From: JASHVB01 sp035508435
GTDB lineage: Bacteria > Pseudomonadota > Alphaproteobacteria > Acetobacterales > Acetobacteraceae
Reading direction: 5' to 3'
Length of the DNA stretch: 64,000 nt
Assembly (NCBI GenBank): GCA_035508435.1
Contig: DATJNA010000160.1
Coordinates: forward strand, 13,367-77,366
Part shown: one piece after another, positions 59,324 through 64,000 of the stretch
Position numbering within the stretch: position 1 is the stretch's first letter
Layout: every line of letters starts with the position of its first letter
The notes under the pieces: model-generated
What the model saw: only the letters and a program-made list of their open reading frames with translations
Database searches by the model: none
What the model was told of the DNA's origin: nothing
Program-made: the position numbers and the translations under genes

Positions 59324-59844
59324 TGCCGAGCCTCGCTTATTGATTAATGCGTGGAATGTTGGCGGCGGAGTCGATGCGACGCGCGGGCGGCAAGGGCAGC
59401 CACCCGGGCTTTCGGAGCCTCAGTCGGATTTGTCTGGGGCGGGCCGCACGAGAAGCCTGGCCGGCGGCGAAGAGGGCTGGGCGAGGCCACTCCTGCGGCC
59501 CTGTGGCAGGCCGCATCTGTCTCGCGCCAACCGCAGGTTGGACGTTCCCCACCCGTTTGCCTCTTCCAACCGGCGTCGGAAAGCGCGAATGGAATGTTAT
59601 TCTCGCGCTACTGAAACGTCACACTAGGCGTATGGTACGCCAGTGACAACAAATCATGCCAAAACGGCGGCGGCTATTTTTGTAACATAATAAAAACATT
59701 CATGCTCAAGGCATCATTGCCAGACAATCACCAACAATCGCATTATCTCTGCGGTTCATCCCGTAGTTGTCCGTGCGTTTGTAAGACAATTTTATATGGC
59801 AGGATATTCTTGGTGCACATCCGGTGGGTGTGTTCGGTCTTCCT
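59324..59844. promoter_or_regulatory. 521-bp regulatory region before the giant gene, with AT-rich patch
   Basis: No gene is supported. The half next to the giant gene (59324-59630) is GC-rich. The other half (59640-59815) is strikingly AT-rich for this genome, with GTAACATAATAAAAACATTC and ACAATTTTATATGGC. It lies between the giant gene's start and the stop of the ABC exporter gene, so it probably contains the giant gene's promoter and would give a leader of about 300 bases. No defined -35/-10 pair is claimed. Confidence 0.55.
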
Positions 59845-62800
59845 CTAACTCGCGCGCGCCTCGGCCATCCCCGCCACCTGGTGCTCCACCAGCCGCGCAT
59901 AGACACCCCGCCGCGCCAGCAGCTCCGCGTGCCGCCCGGCCTCGATCACGCGGCCCGCCTGCATCACCAGGATCAGGTCCGCCGCCCGGATGGTGGACAG
60001 CCGATGCGCCACCACGATCGTCGTCCGGTCTTCCATCAGGCCGTCCAGCGCCGCCCGCACCTGTTGCTCGCTGATCGTGTCGAGGTGGCTGGTCGCCTCG
60101 TCCAGCACCAGCAGCGGCGCGTCCTTCAGGAACGCGCGGGCGATCGCCACGCGCTGGCGCTGGCCGCCGGACAACTGCACGCCCCGTTCGCCGACGCGGG
60201 TATCCAGCCCATCGGGCAGGCCGGCGACGAACTCCGCCAGTGCCGCGCGCTGCAACGCCTCCGCAATCTGCGCCGGGGTGGCGTCCGGCCGCGCCAGGCG
60301 CACATTCGCGCCCAGCGTGTCGTTGAACAAGTAGGTGTCCTGCGCCACCAGGGCGACGCGCCGGCGCAGCCCGTCCAGCGTCAGCTCGCGCAGGTCCGCC
60401 CCGTCCAGCCGGATCGCGCCGTCATCGGGATCCCAGAACCGCAGCAGCAGATTGGCGATGGTGGACTTGCCGGCGCCGGACGGGCCGACCAGCGCGACCG
60501 TCGCCCCCGCCGGCACCGTGAACGACACGTCTGACAGCGCCGGACGCAGCCGGCCGGGATAGGTGAAGCCCACCCGGTCGAACCGCAGCGACGACCCGCC
60601 GGCGGGCGCCACCGGCTCCAGCGGACCGTCGGTGATCACCACCGGCTCGGCATGCACCACATGCAGGCGGCGGGTGGACGCGATGGTGTCCGCCAATTGC
60701 CGCCCCACCTGCGCGATCTCGGACACCGGCAGGAAGGCGGAGATCGAGACCAGCACCAGCAGCGGCAGCATCCAGGCGGGGATCCAGCCGTTCAGCACCA
60801 GTGGCGCGCCGACGGCGGCGACCGCCAGGCCGCCCAGGCCGGTCGCGACCTCGAGCCCGGCGGTCTGCCAGGTCAGGTCGGCCAGCAAGGCCAGCCGTTG
60901 CGTCTGGTAGCGGCCGACGGCGGCCATGAAGGCGCCGCGCCGCCGCCCGGTGGCGTCGAAGGCGGCGAGTTCGGCCAGGCCCTGGATGGTCTCGGCGGCG
61001 AAACCGCCCAGCGTGCCCAGGGCCCCGCGCGCCGCCGAGCCCAGCGCGTCGATCCGCCGCCGCCCGAACACCGGCGATCCGCCGGCGTACAGCAGGAACG
61101 GCGCCAGCACCAAGGCCAGCGGCCAACACGCCCAGGCCAGCAGCAGCAGAACGCCGGGCGGCACCAGCCCGGCCACCACCGACGGCGCGATCGTATGGGC
61201 GAAGAAATATTCGACCGTTTCGACATCCTGCGTCGCCAGCGCCACCAGGTCGCCGGAGCGCCGCCGCAGCAGATAGGCCGGCGCCAGCTCGTCCAACTTG
61301 CGGAACAAGTCGATCCGCATCTGGGCGAGAAGCTGATAGGCCATGGCGTGCGCCAGCCACGACTCCATCCAGTGCAGCAGCCCGGCCAGCGGCGCGGTCA
61401 GCAGCAGGCCCAGCGTCAGGGCCAGGATCGGCGCGTGCCCGCGCACCGCGCCCAGCAGCAGCGCGCCCCAGACGCCGACGCCGATGAACGCCACCACCCG
61501 GCCGATGCCGCACAGCACGGTCACGCCGATCTGGCGGCGCCAGGGGCCGACGAAGCCGAGCAAGGTGCGGATGGTCTCCGGCCAGCCGACTTCGGCGGCA
61601 TCGTCGGACAGCGGCTGCACCGCGGGCGTGGTGGCCGCGGCGGTCTCCACCACGCGCAGGCCGCCGGGCGCGGGTGCCGCGTCGATCAGCGCGTCGTCAT
61701 GCTCCGCAAGCTGCGGCGCCATCAGATCGCGATACGGGCCGGGCACCGCGATCAGCTCGGCATGGCGGCCGGACTGCGCCACGGCGCCGTCCTCGAGGAC
61801 GAGAATACGGTCGGCGCCGATCACGCTGGACAGCCGGTGCGCCAGGATCAGCGTGGTGCGGCCCACCATCAGCCGGTCCAGCGCCTGCTGGATCACCGCC
61901 TCGTTCTCGGCATCGACCGACGACAGCGCCTCGTCCAGCACCAGGATCGGCGCGTCGCACAGCAGCGCACGCGCAATGGCGATCCTCTGCCGCTGCCCTC
62001 CCGACAACTGAAGACCACGCTCGCCGATGACTGTATCGTAGTCGTCGGGCAGCGCCATGATGAACTCATGGGCGTTGGCCGCCCTGGCCGCGGCGACCAC
62101 CTCGGCCGCGGACGCATCGGGCCGGCCGAGGCGCAGGTTCTCGTCGATCGTGCCGTGGAACAACATGGTGTCCTGCGACACCACGGCGATCATGCGGCGC
62201 AGCGCGTCGGGATCGAGTGCGCGCAGGTCCTGGCCGTCGACCCGCACGCTGCCGGACTGCGGGTCGTAGAGCCGCAGCAGCAGCCGCACGATCGAGGATT
62301 TGCCGGAGCCGTTGGGGCCGACGATGCCGACATGCTCGCCGGGCTCCACCACGAAGGACAGGCCGCGATGCGCCGCGCCGCGGCCGCCGGGATAGGCGAA
62401 GCGGACGTCCTGGAACTCGATGCGCGGGCGCAGGCTGATGGTGGGGATGACGACGGGCGGCGCGGCGGGCGCGGTCTCGGGCGCGGCCAGCAGCGTGACG
62501 ATGCCGTGCGCGGCGGCCTGGCCGTTGAGGCCCTGATGCAGCACGGTGCGCAGGTCGCGCAGCGGGCGGAAGATCTCGGTGCCCGCCATCAGCACGATCA
62601 ACAGCGCGGTCAGCGACATCTCGCCGTGGCCGACGCGCCAGGCGCCGAGCGCCATCGCCAGGGCCGCGCCGAGCGCGGTGCCGAGGTCGGTGAAGCAGCG
62701 GGTCAGCACGCTGACCGCCAGCACCCAGAAGGTGCTGTCGGACAGTGCCTGCGCCTTGGCGGCCAGCATCGCGCCATAGGCCTTGCTCTGGCCGAACGCC

Positions 62801-63426
62801 TTCAGCGTGGGCAGGCCCTGCACCGCGTCCAGGAACTCCTCGCCGAACGCCTTGAATGCGCCCTGCCGCGCACGGGACGCGCGGCCGGAGCGTTCGTGCA
62901 CCACCGCCGGCAGCACCAGCGTGGCCAGCGCGCCGGCCAGCATCACCGCCGCGACCGGCACGTCCCAGAACGCGATGAAGGCGAAGATCGCCACCGGGGC
63001 GGCGACGGCGATCGCCACCTGCGGGATGTACTGGCCAAAGAACGTCTGCAATTGCTCGACGCCATCGACCATCGACAGCATGACGCCGCCGGTGCGCTCG
63101 GCTCCGAACCAGGCGGGGCCGAGCGCCACGATCTTGTCGTACAGCCGGCCGCGCAGCTCCTGCTGGATGCGCATGGCGGTGCGGTGCGCCACCATGGTGC
63201 GGCTATGGTCCAGCGCGGCGCGCAGCACGATGGCGATGCCGGTGGCGGCGAGCGGGGTGACCAGCGCGGCGGCGGGCGCGTGCTGGAACACGCCGGCGAG
63301 GAAGCGCCCCAGGAACACGAAGCGCGCGATGCCGAACACCAGCGCCAGCAGCCCAAGCCCCACCGACGATGCGATGCGCCAGCGGTAGCCCCGGGTCATG
63401 CGCCACAGCGTCAGGTCGAAATGCAT
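59845..63426 (-). CDS. Fused CydDC-like ABC exporter (two membrane and two ATPase domains)
   Basis: A 1,193-aa full-length ABC exporter in one chain: six-helix domain, ATPase, six-helix domain, ATPase. The first Walker A is GPNGSGKSS near 367, with LSGGQRQRIAIARA and VLDEALSSVD; the second is GPSGAGKST near 980, with LSGGQRQRVAIARA and VLDEATSHLD. Both switch His residues (AHRLS) are present, so both sites look competent. The first half has the CydD-type segment MVDGVEQLQTFFGQYIPQ and the second a CydC-type start, so export of cysteine or glutathione to the periplasm for cytochrome assembly is one possibility; a drug or lipid exporter is another. ATG 63426 follows AAGGAGA. No cydAB lies in the window. 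Confidence 0.85.
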   Translation of the reverse strand: MHFDLTLWRMTRGYRWRIASSVGLGLLALVFGIARFVFLGRFLAGVFQHAPAAALVTPLAATGIAIVLRAALDHSRTMVAHRTAMRIQQELRGRLYDKIVALGPAWFGAERTGGVMLSMVDGVEQLQTFFGQYIPQVAIAVAAPVAIFAFIAFWDVPVAAVMLAGALATLVLPAVVHERSGRASRARQGAFKAFGEEFLDAVQGLPTLKAFGQSKAYGAMLAAKAQALSDSTFWVLAVSVLTRCFTDLGTALGAALAMALGAWRVGHGEMSLTALLIVLMAGTEIFRPLRDLRTVLHQGLNGQAAAHGIVTLLAAPETAPAAPPVVIPTISLRPRIEFQDVRFAYPGGRGAAHRGLSFVVEPGEHVGIVGPNGSGKSSIVRLLLRLYDPQSGSVRVDGQDLRALDPDALRRMIAVVSQDTMLFHGTIDENLRLGRPDASAAEVVAAARAANAHEFIMALPDDYDTVIGERGLQLSGGQRQRIAIARALLCDAPILVLDEALSSVDAENEAVIQQALDRLMVGRTTLILAHRLSSVIGADRILVLEDGAVAQSGRHAELIAVPGPYRDLMAPQLAEHDDALIDAAPAPGGLRVVETAAATTPAVQPLSDDAAEVGWPETIRTLLGFVGPWRRQIGVTVLCGIGRVVAFIGVGVWGALLLGAVRGHAPILALTLGLLLTAPLAGLLHWMESWLAHAMAYQLLAQMRIDLFRKLDELAPAYLLRRRSGDLVALATQDVETVEYFFAHTIAPSVVAGLVPPGVLLLLAWACWPLALVLAPFLLYAGGSPVFGRRRIDALGSAARGALGTLGGFAAETIQGLAELAAFDATGRRRGAFMAAVGRYQTQRLALLADLTWQTAGLEVATGLGGLAVAAVGAPLVLNGWIPAWMLPLLVLVSISAFLPVSEIAQVGRQLADTIASTRRLHVVHAEPVVITDGPLEPVAPAGGSSLRFDRVGFTYPGRLRPALSDVSFTVPAGATVALVGPSGAGKSTIANLLLRFWDPDDGAIRLDGADLRELTLDGLRRRVALVAQDTYLFNDTLGANVRLARPDATPAQIAEALQRAALAEFVAGLPDGLDTRVGERGVQLSGGQRQRVAIARAFLKDAPLLVLDEATSHLDTISEQQVRAALDGLMEDRTTIVVAHRLSTIRAADLILVMQAGRVIEAGRHAELLARRGVYARLVEHQVAGMAEARAS

Positions 63427-63609
63427 CGGTCGGGTCTCCTTGCCCTGGCGATATCTTCCGTGGGCCCGCGGCGTTGCGCAAACGATGGTTTTTCAACCGC
63501 TGTTGAGCTGGATAGCACGGCGGCCACACCCTGACGTCCGCCGATTGCTCCGGAACGCTGGCGAGGCCGCGGGGATTGCATTGGCGCCTGACGCCACGAT
63601 CATGCAACC

Positions 63610-64000
63610 ATGCCGGCAATGTCGCGATTGTTCGTTTCCTATGGGCACGAAAGCGACGCGCACCGCCGGCGCGTGCTTGAGCTCGCCCGGCGGCTGCGGG
63701 CGGACGGCATCGAGGTGGTGCTGGATGAAGACCCGCCGCCGTCCGCCGGCTGGATCAAATGGATGGAGCAACAGGTCGAGCAAGCCGACCACATCCTGGT
63801 CATCCCCGGCCCGCACTACCTGCATGGTTTCCGCCAGCACGGCGCCGTGCCGTCGGGGGCACGCTACGAGGGCATGCTGATCTCGGCGGAACTCGAACGT
63901 TGCGGCGGCGACTATCGCCGCTTCCTGGTCGGCCTGTACGACGATTGCGCCCGCGTGGCGGACCTGCCCGCCGCGCTGTATTCCTGCCCGAGCCGGTTCC
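63610..64000 (+). CDS. SEFIR/TIR-superfamily domain protein (3' truncated by window)
   Basis: The frame opens at ATG 63610 (a second ATG at 63619) and runs past the window end. The first ~100 residues match the SEFIR type of TIR-like domain: LFVSYGHESDAHRRRVLELA, LRADGIEVVLDED, SAGWIKWMEQQVEQADHILV and GARYEGMLISAEL. SEFIR domains are protein-interaction or effector domains often joined to STAND/NB-ARC or TPR regions, which would lie beyond the edge. No strong ribosome binding site is seen at either start. It diverges from the ABC exporter, with 183 bp between starts. Downstream content is unknown. Confidence 0.8.
   Translation, partial: MPAMSRLFVSYGHESDAHRRRVLELARRLRADGIEVVLDEDPPPSAGWIKWMEQQVEQADHILVIPGPHYLHGFRQHGAVPSGARYEGMLISAELERCGGDYRRFLVGLYDDCARVADLPAALYSCPSRF

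Noticed and set aside
59845..63426. Dedicated type I exporter of the giant protein
   Set aside because: It is a CydDC-like full transporter, has no C39 or substrate-binding N-terminal domain, and no membrane-fusion protein gene adjoins it.
60652..63534. A 960-aa plus-strand frame opposite the ABC exporter
   Set aside because: It is an antisense shadow; both ATPase domains are encoded on the minus strand.
1..64000. rRNA, tRNA or complete insertion sequences
   Set aside because: No rRNA segments, no tRNA cloverleaf with a CCA-proximal TTCGA arm and no transposase frames were recognised on reading; a tRNA scan would be needed to exclude them fully.

Overview
The window is GC-rich, densely coded DNA of alphaproteobacterial character. 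Pointers are an EipB/DUF1849 periplasmic protein, a DUF1489 protein, a giant AIDA-repeat protein ending in a Hint_2 domain, and a Hyf-like complex without nickel ligands. Rhodospirillales, perhaps Acetobacteraceae, is my best guess from family content alone; no rRNA or tRNA is present to confirm it. Most intergenic regions, and several coding regions, carry their own short-period tandem repeat.

Layout. 1-8.5 kb: a GGDEF/EAL protein cut by the left edge, an EipB-like protein, an isochorismatase-fold hydrolase, a six-haem cytochrome c and a small secreted protein. 8.5-13.1 kb is accessory: a 19-bp repeat array, an unrecognised 402-aa protein, a Phd/VapC-type toxin-antitoxin pair with a palindromic operator, and a nucleoside-phosphorylase-like protein coupled to an unknown gene. 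13.2-18.4 kb: HyuB, an SDR, an NCS2 purine-type permease and an L-2-hydroxyglutarate-oxidase-like enzyme, which look like a small catabolic cluster. 18.5-21.2 kb: MlaF-like ATPase, RlmE and Ppx/GppA. 21.3-27.7 kb: a three-gene putative immune operon on the minus strand (RipA-like two-TM membrane protein, TIR protein, nSTAND1 ATPase with a beta-propeller tail), preceded by a 17-bp repeat array. 27.9-32.1 kb: HyuA, a crotonase and a VOC protein. 32.2-39.0 kb: a membrane-tailed SDR, a PoxB-like ThDP enzyme and a three-gene GMC dehydrogenase module, all interspersed with palindromic and tandem repeats. 39.2-41.5 kb: a repeat-rich hypothetical, DUF1489 and a His-rich secreted peptide. 41.8-48.4 kb: a five-gene Hyf/Ehr-like operon with start/stop overlaps. 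48.6-59.3 kb: a 3,563-aa beta-helix/Hint protein. 59.8-63.4 kb: a fused CydDC-like ABC exporter. The right edge cuts a SEFIR-domain gene.

The strongest candidates for under-described biology are the RipA-TIR-nSTAND1 operon, the phosphorylase cassette with its unknown partner, and the Hyf-like complex, which has lost both the Ni ligands and several proton-path residues and carries a repeat-invaded HyfE-HyfF fusion. A second theme is that repeat arrays appear to be seeded from gene 3' ends and to invade reading frames while keeping the frame.
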